Source of the DNA: an uncultured Alphaproteobacteria bacterium
Lineage (GTDB): Bacteria; Pseudomonadota; Alphaproteobacteria; CAAHEQ01; UBA3637
Length of the DNA stretch: 64,000 nt
Direction: 5' to 3'
Assembly: GCA_944392555.1 (NCBI GenBank)
Contig: CALXWZ010000003.1
Location: 59,808-123,807, forward strand
Position 1 is the first letter of the stretch, and the number at the start of each line of letters is the position of its first letter. The notes under the pieces were generated by a model. The model ran no database searches. It saw only the letters and a list, made by a program, of their open reading frames with translations, and was not told the origin of the DNA. The position numbers and the translations under genes are program-made. Below, piece by piece: positions 7,777-16,982 of this stretch.

Positions 7777-9315
7777 TTACGCCTCCTCTTTTAACACGTC
7801 CGCCAGCACCATATACAACCGTCCCACATCGGACCCGATTAACACGCTCATAAGCAATTTGCTTTCTTCTCCCTCTTGCGCTTTTTTCGTCATACCCTCA
7901 AATTCTGCCATATAGCGTGTGACGGCCATTCTGAAATCTTCGTTAGTTTCGTATAAGTTCACGATTTTTTTATGCTGGGAGTTGCTGATCATTTTCGTAA
8001 TGTGACGCATAAAAACGGCTTTATCGCCGTCATAATACTTCTTCCACAAAGCATCTTCCGCTTTAGGTGTAAAAATATGCGCCATATCAACCGAAAAGCC
8101 TTGCAGTCTATCTAAAATCACCGTGGCATCTTGCAATAAATCGGTTTGCGATTGATGACGCGCCGTCGGGAATACGGCAGTTGCCTTTTTAATGTTTTCA
8201 TCCATTTCCTTTCGCACGGTTTCCACATCTTGCTTCACCTGCGCCATCACTTTTTCCACTTTTTCGGCAGAAGTTTCAAAACGTTTATCAATGCCGTCCA
8301 ATTCCTGAATGGCATTTGCCGTTGTTTGCATCATACCTTTTGTGTTACCACTGAGCGAATCAGCTAAAACGCCGATACGGTTCGTCATTTTTTGCACTTC
8401 CGAATCCAGCAATGTGCCTTGCTTTTTAAACACAGCCAATACTTTTTCCAAATTACCGAACAAGCGTGCATTATGCTTGCTCATCTCTTTTTCATATTGC
8501 TCAATGGCGGATTCCATTTTCTTGCTGGACGTATCCATTTGCATCACGATTTCACCGGCCGTATTCAAAGCACCGGCCGTTCTTTCGTTTGCCGTTTCCA
8601 ATGCATGACTCATATTTTGAACATCGCTCGTATGGTTTGATAACACGCCGGACAAAGCCCGCATTTTGTCATCGGCCTGAGCCACCACCTGCGCCAATAA
8701 ATCGGCTTGTTCAATAAAAAGTTGTGCCGTTTTGGCCGATTGTTGATTCGCTTGTTCCGTCATAGTCGTTAAATTTTGGATATGCCCCGCCACTTCCCGA
8801 ACGGATTCCATTGTTTGCGTATCAACGCGTTTCATAATTTGGCTTAAATCGTTAATCCATTGCTTTAATTCGTCACGAACCGTTTGCGTTTCGCGGTTTA
8901 CTTGCGAAAACACCGTCCGAAATTCTTTAATTTGCGCCCGCAAAGCATCTGTCAGCGATTTGGTATAGACAGCACCCTCCTCCGTGGGATAGACTAACTC
9001 ATTTAAATACGATTGTAATTGTTTGGATTCATCTGCCAGTTGAGCCGAGCGGTCAAAATACGCCGTCACCAAAAACATCACCACAATCGGAAGCAACAAC
9101 CCGCTTAAATTACCGATCAGCTCTGCGGGCGATAAATCATACCGATTTCCCCACCAACCCGAGGCAGCCAGATAGTCCCAAATAAACGCCAGCCAAACCG
9201 CTGCAAATAAGCAAGAGAGAATAAAACCTTTCTTTTCCCAAAAAGCCTTAGTCTTCATTTTTTCCATATCCGCAAAAACAACCTCAGGCCTATCCGGCGA
9301 TTGATGTGTGAACAT
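7777..9315 (-). CDS. Two-pass membrane protein with long coiled coil, function unknown
   Basis: AAAGGAGG lies 5 bases upstream of the ATG at 9315. Two hydrophobic segments (about residues 31-52 and 66-86) are followed by roughly 290 residues of heptad-rich coiled coil (about 95-385). A small helical C-terminal domain comes next (FMRHITKMISN, FRMAVTRYMAEFE). Topology suggests a short periplasmic loop with the coiled coil in the cytoplasm. Similar alphaproteobacterial proteins are annotated only as conserved membrane proteins. The resemblance to polarity or chemoreceptor-like scaffolds is by architecture only. It heads the operon that ends in mazE-mazF. Confidence 0.75.
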   Translation of the reverse strand: MFTHQSPDRPEVVFADMEKMKTKAFWEKKGFILSCLFAAVWLAFIWDYLAASGWWGNRYDLSPAELIGNLSGLLLPIVVMFLVTAYFDRSAQLADESKQLQSYLNELVYPTEEGAVYTKSLTDALRAQIKEFRTVFSQVNRETQTVRDELKQWINDLSQIMKRVDTQTMESVREVAGHIQNLTTMTEQANQQSAKTAQLFIEQADLLAQVVAQADDKMRALSGVLSNHTSDVQNMSHALETANERTAGALNTAGEIVMQMDTSSKKMESAIEQYEKEMSKHNARLFGNLEKVLAVFKKQGTLLDSEVQKMTNRIGVLADSLSGNTKGMMQTTANAIQELDGIDKRFETSAEKVEKVMAQVKQDVETVRKEMDENIKKATAVFPTARHQSQTDLLQDATVILDRLQGFSVDMAHIFTPKAEDALWKKYYDGDKAVFMRHITKMISNSQHKKIVNLYETNEDFRMAVTRYMAEFEGMTKKAQEGEESKLLMSVLIGSDVGRLYMVLADVLKEEA

Positions 9316-9378
9316 TGTGCCTCCTTTCGCAATATGATAACATTAAATAGGTATTAAAGAATTACTTTGTTTATACAA

Positions 9379-9407
9379 GTTATATAGGCAATTCGCCCAC
9401 GCGTCAA
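9379..9407 (-). promoter_or_regulatory. Promoter of the coiled-coil/mazEF operon
   Basis: Minus-strand TTGACG (9402-9407), 17-base spacer, TATAAC (9379-9384), in the 234-base gap below miaA, with about 60 bases of leader to the ATG at 9315. It suggests the operon is transcribed independently of miaA. Confidence 0.6.
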
Positions 9408-9549
9408 CACTTATTTCATAACAGAACGCAAAAATTTTTATTCCCCTGCCCATTATGGCAAAAAAGATTTGCGGGAACCAATTCAACTTAATATAATTAC
9501 AAAAGATTTACAAATCAATCTCATTTATCCGCAAAAACCCAAAATATAA

Positions 9550-10398
9550 TTACACTGTAAATACAAAATTTTTAGGATAAACGATTTCTTCCGCCCCAAG
9601 GAGTTGATGCTTAAACCATGTGCATTGTCGTTTAGCATAGTGACGGGTTGATAGTTGAATAGTGGCAACCATCTCGTCATAAGTTAATTCCTTGCGTAAA
9701 TAAGCGCAAATTTCAGGCACACCGATGGCTTTCATCACACCTCCTGTCGCCCCTATATCCATCAAGCGACGCACTTCCTCAATCGCGCCGGTTTGCAACA
9801 TTTGTATCAATCTATTATTACATTGTGCATACAATTCGGCGCGCGGGGGATGAACAAAGAACACTTTAAAATCAGCCTCAACCAACTTTCGTTTTGGAAG
9901 GTGTTGAAAATAAGCCAAGGGCTTGCCGGTTGAAAGTTGCACTTCAAGCGCACGACGCAACCGTTGCGGATCGGTGGCCGAGCAATCTTGCACGCGAGCT
10001 TTCACTTCCTCAATCGGCATGGCGCGCACCAAAGCCCGCACACCCTCATCAACATCCGGAATCGGCGAAAGCCCCTGCATTAAGGCGTTTAAATACATAC
10101 CCGTCCCGCCCGTAAAAATCGGCGTTTTATCGCAGTTTTTTAACGCGTCAACCGCTCGTTGCAACCAATCTTGCACATTATTTTCGTAAAAGGCATCGGC
10201 ATATCCATAAAGCAAATGTTCAATACCGCGCATTTCCGCATCACTCGGTCGCGCCGATAAAATTTTCAAATCCCGATAAATCTGCATGGAATCCGCATTG
10301 AATATACACCCGCCTACTTTTTCGGCGAGACGTAAGGCTAATTCAGACTTTCCGCTTGCCGTCGGTCCGGCTATCACGTATATTTTTTGCAACACCAT
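9550..10398 (-). CDS. miaA: tRNA dimethylallyltransferase
   Basis: MiaA adds a dimethylallyl group to A37 of tRNAs that read codons beginning with U. The 282-residue product shows the P-loop GPTASGKSEL (residues 11-20), the DMAPP/tRNA-binding NADSMQIYRDL, the FTGGTGMYLNAL segment and the C-terminal STRHYAKRQCTWFK. The length is slightly below the usual 300 or so residues but no motif is missing. Its promoter region is shared with divergently transcribed lptE. Confidence 0.95.
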   Translation of the reverse strand: MVLQKIYVIAGPTASGKSELALRLAEKVGGCIFNADSMQIYRDLKILSARPSDAEMRGIEHLLYGYADAFYENNVQDWLQRAVDALKNCDKTPIFTGGTGMYLNALMQGLSPIPDVDEGVRALVRAMPIEEVKARVQDCSATDPQRLRRALEVQLSTGKPLAYFQHLPKRKLVEADFKVFFVHPPRAELYAQCNNRLIQMLQTGAIEEVRRLMDIGATGGVMKAIGVPEICAYLRKELTYDEMVATIQLSTRHYAKRQCTWFKHQLLGAEEIVYPKNFVFTV

Positions 10399-10408
10399 TT
10401 AATTTCCC

Positions 10409-10437
10409 TTGTTTTTTAGTTAAAATATCGGTAAACT
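10409..10437 (+). promoter_or_regulatory. Promoter of lptE-holA
   Basis: TTGTTT (10409-10414), 17-base spacer, TAAACT (10432-10437), in the 67-base gap between divergent miaA and lptE. The transcription start would be about 20 bases before the lptE ATG at 10466. Confidence 0.55.
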
Positions 10438-10465
10438 ACTCACACTGATGATAAAGGATACCATA

Positions 10466-10993
10466 ATGTTTTATAAAAATCTATTCTTTTTAACATTGTT
10501 TTTTATATCGGCCTGCGGATTTTCGCCAATGCACCGATTATCGGATAATCGCCAAACAAGCAGTTTAACCGAACAAATCGGTATTGCGGGAATCCCGAAT
10601 TATGAGGGGTGGCTGTTGCGACAAAACCTGCAAGACAATTTAAATCCCGAAAAAACGGGAGGCAGTAAGAAATACCTGTTGGTTGTTAATTTGCGCGCCC
10701 CTACCTACACGGATCAAAGTATTCAGGGCGATAATTTTGCCAGTCGTGAAACAGTTCGCATTTCCGCTTCTTATACGTTAAAGGAAACGGAAACGGGAAA
10801 AGTCATCTTGCAAGATTCAACCGCTGCAACCGGCGCTTATAACATCGTAAAAGAGCCGTATGCAACCAATGTGGCGCGCAACAGACTGCGAGAAGATTTA
10901 GTTAAAATTATCGGCGATAATATTTCTTTACGCGTTATATCATTTATGAAGTCAAACGAGGAAAAGCGTGAAAGCGAAGCCGTATCAAATTGA
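10466..10993 (+). CDS. lptE: LPS-assembly lipoprotein LptE
   Basis: The ATG at 10466 follows AAAGGATACCATA. The 175 residues begin with a lipoprotein signal ending in FFISAC, so the mature protein starts at a lipidated cysteine, followed by GFSPM as in most LptE proteins. The body (VRISASYTLKE, DSTAATGAYN, ATNVARNRLREDL) matches alphaproteobacterial LptE, which plugs the LptD barrel and helps insert LPS into the outer membrane. The identity is supported by its position directly before holA and the 26-base overlap with it. Confidence 0.85.
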   Translation: MFYKNLFFLTLFFISACGFSPMHRLSDNRQTSSLTEQIGIAGIPNYEGWLLRQNLQDNLNPEKTGGSKKYLLVVNLRAPTYTDQSIQGDNFASRETVRISASYTLKETETGKVILQDSTAATGAYNIVKEPYATNVARNRLREDLVKIIGDNISLRVISFMKSNEEKRESEAVSN

Positions 10994-11993
10994 AGCATTA
11001 AAGGCGCAAATTCAAAAGCAATATAAAGGCGCTTTGATTTACGGACCCGATTTCAGCGTAACGGAAGATTGTGCGGAGCAAATCATTCCATTTATTGTGC
11101 CGAAAAAAGATGATTTTTCTTTTATTAAAATCACAAAAAGTCAGCTAAAAGAAACCCCGACTTTGTTGTTAGATGAAGGCAATACGGTTTCGCTGTTGGG
11201 CGGGCGCAAGTTAATCTGGCTGAAAGATGCCGATAACACATTGGCGCAAGCCGTTGAAGATTATATTACGTATATCAAATCAGATACTTTTTTGTTAATT
11301 ACGGCCGATAATCTGCTTAAATCGTCGGCATTACGTGTATTTTGCGAAAACAACGAGCAAGTTTTAACGATTGCCTGCTATGCCGATGAAGAAAAAGACG
11401 TTCGCTTTTTAATACAAAATTATCTGAAAACAAAAGGATATACCGTTTCCGAAACAGCATTATCCTTATTGCAAAGTCGTTTGAATGAAAACCGACAAGC
11501 CACAAAAAACGAATTGGAAAAACTGATAACCTATCTGGGCGAGCGCACACACGTAGAAGAAAAAGATGTGATGGAAGTTATATCCGATACGTCCTCGGCA
11601 ACGGCTGACATGCTTGTATTTGCCGTTGCAAACGGGCAACACAAAGAAGCGGATAATGCGCTCCGTATTTTATTTTTGAATGGGGAAAATCCCGTTAGTA
11701 TTACACGCATTTTATCGTTACACTTTAATAAATTATTGATTGGGGCAGATTTAGTTTCAAAACGCGTATCAGGAGAAGAAATTTGCAAAAAGTTATTACG
11801 CGCTAATCAATTTCGCTTAAAAGAGCAGTTATTGCAACAAGTTTATAAATGGAAAAAAGAATATCTTTGTAAAACATTACAACTGCTTTTAGAAACGGAG
11901 CAACAAACAAAAACAACGGGTATGCCGGCAGAACTCATTGTAGAACGAGCCGTGACGATGATAACGGGCCTCGGCAAGCGCCTCAATCATTAA
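10968..11993 (+). CDS. holA: DNA polymerase III delta subunit
   Basis: HolA opens the sliding clamp within the clamp-loader complex. The 341-residue product starts at a GTG inside the end of lptE. It shows the family features: an N-terminal KGALIYGPD segment, a modified P-loop region without Walker lysine, LITADNLLKSSALRVF, the helical LQSRLNENRQATKNELEKLITY, and a C-terminal collar domain with ARILFLNGE-like spacing. The lptE-holA pair is common in proteobacteria. Confidence 0.9.
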   Translation: MKAKPYQIEALKAQIQKQYKGALIYGPDFSVTEDCAEQIIPFIVPKKDDFSFIKITKSQLKETPTLLLDEGNTVSLLGGRKLIWLKDADNTLAQAVEDYITYIKSDTFLLITADNLLKSSALRVFCENNEQVLTIACYADEEKDVRFLIQNYLKTKGYTVSETALSLLQSRLNENRQATKNELEKLITYLGERTHVEEKDVMEVISDTSSATADMLVFAVANGQHKEADNALRILFLNGENPVSITRILSLHFNKLLIGADLVSKRVSGEEICKKLLRANQFRLKEQLLQQVYKWKKEYLCKTLQLLLETEQQTKTTGMPAELIVERAVTMITGLGKRLNH

Positions 11994-12053
11994 TCGCCAA
12001 GTCTGCAATCAACGCCTCAGCAAAAAGAACAGCCTACCGATTATCTCTTACAA

Positions 12054-12078
12054 AATCAAGAAACCTGCTTCTTTGATT
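12054..12078 (-). terminator. Weak terminator hairpin after the pilin-like gene
   Basis: AATCAAAGAA pairs with TTCTTGATT on the minus strand around a short loop, followed by TTTTG. The U tract is short, so efficiency is doubtful. It lies between the convergent holA and pilin-like genes. Confidence 0.35.
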
Positions 12079-12099
12079 GCGAACATACACCGTTACGCT

Positions 12100-15000
12100 T
12101 TAGCTTTTTTCGCAATAAAAGCGCCCGTCTTTTTCAACAACGGTACGTTGTGCGGAGGAACAAGCCAAGCACAAATTCCGCGCATCGTTGCTTTTTGGAA
12201 TTTCCGTTGATCCGCTTGTGCAACTACTTAATCCACCGTTGATATTGATAAAGTAGCCGTCTCTCGGCGCAGAAGAGCAATACCATTTTGTTTGATCGCC
12301 GTTTACTTTGCTATATACAATACGCTCATAATTGCGACACATACTTTTTGATGTTTCATCACTTCCGATTTCAAAATTACCCCACGAACTACCCCCGCAT
12401 TGACCGTTCACATTTTGAAGTTGCCCGAAGCAATCATTCACGCAATAGGCTTTGGTAGCACCGCTGGTATCTTCCGCCGTCATAACGCGTTTATTATCGC
12501 ATTCCGTGCAAGAACTCCGCGAGGTGGTAATATTATCAATTTCGGTTTTTGACGATGTTGTGCAACTGATACATTGATTATTCACATTGAGGAATGTAGA
12601 GCCATCGGTGCAAAGACCGTAAGAACAATAACCACCATCCACCCTTCTATTACCACAGCTTTTACACTGTGCCGCGCTTAAAATTTGATATGAGGCTGGA
12701 TCATCACATCGTTGACAATTTCCATAATAGTCTCTGAATAGAAAACCATCTCCGTCGGAATAATTTTTATGCTCTCCATTTTCCACACTATTGCAGACAC
12801 CGCTTACACCTGGATTAATGTATGCACACCAACTGCCTAATAGTATCCTATTTCCACACGCTTCACATTCTTTTTGCAAAATTTCACCAATACCATATAC
12901 TGGTCTCACATCTGCTGTATTGCACAAGACACAACTCGCCACGTTAGTATGAAACTGATTTTCGGGACATTTTGAAGGGCCACAAAAAGACTCTGATGGA
13001 ACAATGCGCTCATTGGGTAACGGACATTGGGTACATAAAGTTTTTAATTCAGGACTTCTTAAAATTTGATACGTTTCGGTTTCGCTGCAACTCCAACATC
13101 TTCCTAAAATATCCTGAAATTCTTGTGAATCACATTTTTTTAAGCAGACATATTTAGTCCCTTTTGTATCCTGAACAGAAACAGCCCACCTTGTTTGTAT
13201 TCCGTTTTTAGAGCATGCAGAACAACCTGATATTTCATCAGAAGCAATATCGACAACTCCATCTGTTTCGCAATCAACACATTCACCCGTTGCGTCCATA
13301 AACTGATTTTCATTACAAATATTGTTTTTCTTAGGAATACAATATCCGTTTGCTACTTGTCTACCGCATAATTCGCATAAATTTTCAAGAATTGGATTTG
13401 TTCCTCCTGCCAATGACATAATACTTGTTGTGGTTCCACTATTATTACAACTGAAACATTCCCCATTATAATTTTGCCATTTGCGTTTGCACTTTTCATT
13501 ACTTGGATCAGTTAAACAAATTATGCTTTCTTCGCTGTTTTCATCAGGCTGTTCACATTTTGGATAACAATAATTATCAATCACATTTAATCCACACGAT
13601 TGGCAAAGTTGATTCATTTTTTGTTGGGTTATTATACCGGAAGAATACTGTAATAACATGTCTTTACGTTCCGAAATGTTGCATGGATAACACTGTGGAT
13701 AATTTGCGTTCCCTTTTCCTAAAAATTCTTTACCTTCTTCGCAATTTAAGATAGGTGTGCAGTAACTGTTAAAACGTTCTCTATCTCCACATGCAACACA
13801 TTGATTAACAGATTCCACACCTCCGTCAATCTCAAACACTTCCGTATTGGGTGAGCCGTCGGGATTGACACACGGATGACATTCTCCGTCTTTTCCTTGC
13901 ACGCTGATTCCTTTTGTGCAGGTATAAGAGCAATACGTTGTATCCCCCGCCGTCTCTAACTTGCGCGCCGTTCCCTCGTTCGCACAGTTCGCACATAACT
14001 CCGCGCCCGTCGCTTTGTCTTCCCCAAACGTCTCATCTGCACTGATAATCACATTTGACGGATGCGAACATGGAATACACGCCCCGTTCCGACTCCGAAA
14101 CTCATCTTCCGCGCATGCCTCGGGGATTTCTTCGCACTCATTCGTCGCTTCGTTGCAGATTTGATTGATGGGGCAATCATCGTTTACTTCACATCGCACA
14201 CATCGTCCTTGCGTGGCACTGCATATCGGCGTTGCGTCAGGACACGTGGATTCACATTTATAATCACTTCCGCATCGTTCACATGTTCCCGTGCAATCCC
14301 CGTCATCTAAACAATATCGCACGGGTCGCCCGTTTTCATCTACGGCTTCTCCGTCCCCGAGTTCCGCTCCGTATTGACTTAAACTCGTTGTAAATACAAT
14401 GGACACATTCTCGGCATCTTCTTCCCCATATTGGCATAATTCTTTGGCATTTGTCCCGTCATAGAGCTGTCTGCCGTTTTCTCCCGTCGGCACCCATATC
14501 AGCAACGGCCCCTCTAAATTTGTATTTAACACATTTAAACATACCCGACTCGGCACATCATCTACTTGCACATCAAACATATCCGTTGACCGTAAATAAA
14601 CCCCTATCGGAAAACCCGTTGACGTATATTCTGCCCATTCATTCAACATATCTTCATTTTCGGGCAAGCCTTTCAGCTGGTATTTATGCCATGTATCCCG
14701 ATTGCGCAGATTCACTTCATAAATAATATCGTTGGCTCTATATTTATCCATCGCATACCGATAGCCCATCATTCCCGCAACCGACAACACCCCAATCACC
14801 GCCAGCACGCCCAGCATTTCTACCATACTCCGCCCGTATTCGGCCAAGCGCGCACCTCTTGTTCGCACGCCACTTAATCCGTGCATACCCTTTAATCCGT
14901 TTAATCCACGCAACCCGCGCAATCCGTCCAATCCGCGTTGCGTTTGTGATTCTGCTGAAAATCCTGCTTTTTGATTATTTTTCAAGCGCGTAAAGCTATT

Positions 15001-15108
15001 TTGATTCGCTGATTTTCTCCCTTGTTTTGTGCGATTCGGCGTAAATTCCCCGTTTTTTACTTTTTTTGCATAAAAAGAAGCCAAGTTAACTATTTGTTTT
15101 ATTGCCAT
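12100..15108 (-). CDS. Giant cysteine-rich type IV pilin-like surface protein
   Basis: The ATG at 15108 follows GGGGAG by 7 bases and gives 1002 residues. Layout: a basic leader of about 92 residues that includes seven collagen-like G-L/M-x triplets (59-80); a prepilin motif YG|RSMVEMLGVLAVIGVLSV with Glu at +5 (E97) and a hydrophobic helix; a pilin-like head to about residue 245 with two cysteines (near VPSRVCLNV and AKELCQYG); then about 750 residues with CxxC pairs in repeats of 60-75 residues, pattern C-x2-C-G-x-R...YC...C...F...C-x2-C. It should be processed by a prepilin peptidase and displayed outside the cell, heavily disulfide-bonded. No pilus assembly genes are adjacent. Function is unknown; adhesion is a guess. 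Confidence 0.8.
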   Translation of the reverse strand: MAIKQIVNLASFYAKKVKNGEFTPNRTKQGRKSANQNSFTRLKNNQKAGFSAESQTQRGLDGLRGLRGLNGLKGMHGLSGVRTRGARLAEYGRSMVEMLGVLAVIGVLSVAGMMGYRYAMDKYRANDIIYEVNLRNRDTWHKYQLKGLPENEDMLNEWAEYTSTGFPIGVYLRSTDMFDVQVDDVPSRVCLNVLNTNLEGPLLIWVPTGENGRQLYDGTNAKELCQYGEEDAENVSIVFTTSLSQYGAELGDGEAVDENGRPVRYCLDDGDCTGTCERCGSDYKCESTCPDATPICSATQGRCVRCEVNDDCPINQICNEATNECEEIPEACAEDEFRSRNGACIPCSHPSNVIISADETFGEDKATGAELCANCANEGTARKLETAGDTTYCSYTCTKGISVQGKDGECHPCVNPDGSPNTEVFEIDGGVESVNQCVACGDRERFNSYCTPILNCEEGKEFLGKGNANYPQCYPCNISERKDMLLQYSSGIITQQKMNQLCQSCGLNVIDNYCYPKCEQPDENSEESIICLTDPSNEKCKRKWQNYNGECFSCNNSGTTTSIMSLAGGTNPILENLCELCGRQVANGYCIPKKNNICNENQFMDATGECVDCETDGVVDIASDEISGCSACSKNGIQTRWAVSVQDTKGTKYVCLKKCDSQEFQDILGRCWSCSETETYQILRSPELKTLCTQCPLPNERIVPSESFCGPSKCPENQFHTNVASCVLCNTADVRPVYGIGEILQKECEACGNRILLGSWCAYINPGVSGVCNSVENGEHKNYSDGDGFLFRDYYGNCQRCDDPASYQILSAAQCKSCGNRRVDGGYCSYGLCTDGSTFLNVNNQCISCTTSSKTEIDNITTSRSSCTECDNKRVMTAEDTSGATKAYCVNDCFGQLQNVNGQCGGSSWGNFEIGSDETSKSMCRNYERIVYSKVNGDQTKWYCSSAPRDGYFININGGLSSCTSGSTEIPKSNDARNLCLACSSAQRTVVEKDGRFYCEKS
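14869..14934 (-). repeat. 9-base tandem repeat encoding collagen-like triplets
   Basis: Within the pilin leader, GGATTG/GGATTA plus a variable codon recurs about seven times, giving GLDGLRGLRGLN, then GLKGMHGLSG. The unit is a multiple of three, so copy-number change would keep the frame. Confidence 0.7.
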
Positions 15109-15124
15109 TTTTCTTCTCCCCATT

Positions 15125-15148
15125 CTACATAAACGTCCGTTTATGTAG
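15125..15148. promoter_or_regulatory. Perfect 11-base inverted repeat before the pilin-like gene
   Basis: CTACATAAACG (15125-15135), TC, CGTTTATGTAG (15138-15148) is a perfect palindrome with a 2-base centre, 16 bases upstream of the chosen ATG. It could be an operator for a dimeric repressor or a leader hairpin next to the ribosome site. It has no U tract on either side, which argues against a terminator. Confidence 0.5.
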
Positions 15149-15235
15149 AGGGCTTTAATGATGAGTTGGCTCCCTATGTGCGCATTTTTCTTAACTCCCT
15201 ATTTTTTCAGCGCTATTCTACATTTATTTTTTTTC

Positions 15236-15318
15236 TTGCACAACATAATTTTTCTGTTATAATCCTCTTTATACTATATCATCTAGACGGACCTTTTTGT
15301 AGAGTCCGCTTTTTTTTA
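15236..15318 (+). ncRNA. Possible very short transcript or transcription signal
   Basis: TTGCAC (15236-15241), 16 bases, TATAAT (15258-15263) form a plausible plus-strand promoter. It is followed about 20 bases later by a weak CGGAC/GTCCG hairpin (15288-15308) and eight T's. The product would be only about 45 nucleotides. It may be chance in AT-rich DNA. Confidence 0.2.
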
Positions 15319-15456
15319 TGCCGATGATACTCCGTTTATTAAAAAACCCGCCACTTACTTGTGACGGGCTTTTCTTTAATTTTCTACACGTTAGTCTTCA
15401 TATTCCACACTCGGGAAACGTGTATCCAATTTGAATTGCTTAAACGCGTCTTTAAA
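15318..15456 (-). pseudogene. Diverged copy of the 3' end of thrS with its terminator
   Basis: On the minus strand, 15456-15391 encode FKDAFKQFKLDTRFPSVEYED and stop. The intact thrS (24089-24154) ends FEEAFKQFKLDTRFPSVEYED. The 66 coding bases differ at 4 sites. The next 21 bases are identical, and the terminator hairpin (about 15345-15368) has the same form with changed base pairs. Similarity continues to a shared GTATCATCGGCAT near 15319-15331 and stops abruptly at 15457 on the 5' side. This is a fragment of another thrS locus, not an active gene; its hairpin may still terminate transcription. Confidence 0.9.
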
Positions 15457-15589
15457 CCGTTGTCTACCTTAATTTCTGATAATCTCTCTTTATCTCAATA
15501 TGTCAAAATATGTTATCCGCTCTCGCTGTATTTAAAATTTTTTATGCCAAAGTGATATTTATTTTCTTAATCAATCCCTCTTTTTATAT

Positions 15590-15618
15590 AAAAAAAATCC
15601 CCCGCCGAAAGCGAGGGA
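15590..15618 (-). terminator. Terminator of tuf
   Basis: Minus-strand TCCCTCGC / GCGGGGGA, eight pairs with one G-U, followed by eight U's, 25 bases after the tuf stop. Confidence 0.85.
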
Positions 15619-15642
15619 TTTTCTTCTACAACTGAACGTAGA

Positions 15643-16833
15643 TTATTTGTTGATTTTGGAAACAACGCCTGCGCCAACTGTGTGTCCGCCTTCACGGATA
15701 GCAAAACGCAAACCTTCATCCATAGCAACCGGCACAATCAACGATACTTTTAATTTGACGTTGTCGCCCGGCATAACCATTTCAACGCCTTCCGGCAATT
15801 CAATTGTTCCCGTCACGTCTGTTGTGCGGAAGTAGAATTGCGGACGGTAGTTCGCAAAGAACGGTGTATGACGTCCACCTTCATCTTTGCTCAATACATA
15901 AACTTCTGATTCAAAGTCTGTGTGCGGTGTAATCGTGCCCGGAGCAGCCAAAACTTGACCACGTTCAACTTCGTCACGTTTCGTACCGCGGAGCAATACA
16001 CCAATGTTATCACCGGCTTCACCTTGATCCAACAATTTACGGAACATTTCAATACCCGTGCATGTTGTTTTTTGTGTCGGACGTAAACCAACGATTTCAA
16101 CTTCTTCACCGACTTTTAATACACCACGTTCTACACGACCCGTTACAACCGTACCACGTCCTGAAATTGAGAATACGTCTTCAATCGGCATCAAGAACGG
16201 TTTATCTTTCGGACGTTCCGGTTGCGGAATGTATTCATCAACGGCATCCATCAATTTTAAGATGGCTTCTTTACCGATTTTCGGATCGCCGTCTTCCAAA
16301 GCAACTTTTGCTGATCCGCGAATGATAGGAATATCATCACCCGGGAATTGATATGAAGATAACAATTCACGAACTTCCATTTCAACGAGGTCTAACAATT
16401 CTTCATCGTCAACCATGTCAACTTTGTTCATGAAAACAACAATCGCCGGAACACCAACTTGACGAGCTAACAAAATGTGCTCACGTGTTTGAGGCATCGG
16501 ACCATCAGCTGCCGAAACAACCAAGATAGCACCATCCATTTGAGCAGCACCCGTAATCATGTTTTTCACGTAGTCGGCGTGGCCCGGGCAGTCAACGTGC
16601 GCATAGTGACGTTTTGCCGTTTCATATTCAACGTGTGATGTTGAAATGGTGATACCGCGAGCGCGTTCTTCCGGAGCTTTATCGATGTTTGCATAGTCAA
16701 CGAATGCAGCGCCGCCTTGTTCTGCCAATACTTTTGTAATAGCAGCCGTTAATGTTGTCTTACCGTGGTCAACGTGGCCAATCGTACCGATGTTGCAGTG
16801 CGGTTTTGTTCTCTCAAATTTTTCTTTACTCAT
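15643..16833 (-). CDS. tuf: Elongation factor Tu
   Basis: EF-Tu delivers aminoacyl-tRNA to the ribosome. Starting at [12 protein letters not shown] (ATG 16833, with AAGGA upstream) it is 396 residues, the standard length. GTPase motifs are intact: GHVDHGKTT, the switch [18 protein letters not shown], and the C-terminal barrel ending [10 protein letters not shown]. It follows tRNA-Tyr and tRNA-Gly on the same strand, as in the tRNA-tufB operons of other proteobacteria. Confidence 0.98.
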   Translation of the reverse strand: MSKEKFERTKPHCNIGTIGHVDHGKTTLTAAITKVLAEQGGAAFVDYANIDKAPEERARGITISTSHVEYETAKRHYAHVDCPGHADYVKNMITGAAQMDGAILVVSAADGPMPQTREHILLARQVGVPAIVVFMNKVDMVDDEELLDLVEMEVRELLSSYQFPGDDIPIIRGSAKVALEDGDPKIGKEAILKLMDAVDEYIPQPERPKDKPFLMPIEDVFSISGRGTVVTGRVERGVLKVGEEVEIVGLRPTQKTTCTGIEMFRKLLDQGEAGDNIGVLLRGTKRDEVERGQVLAAPGTITPHTDFESEVYVLSKDEGGRHTPFFANYRPQFYFRTTDVTGTIELPEGVEMVMPGDNVKLKVSLIVPVAMDEGLRFAIREGGHTVGAGVVSKINK

Positions 16834-16892
16834 TATTTTATTCCTTAACTGATCAGTGTTAAAAAATGAATCCCTTGCGGGATTCCCTGAAT

Positions 16893-16966
<74 letters not shown>

Positions 16967-16982
16967 TTATAATCGGGTCTTA

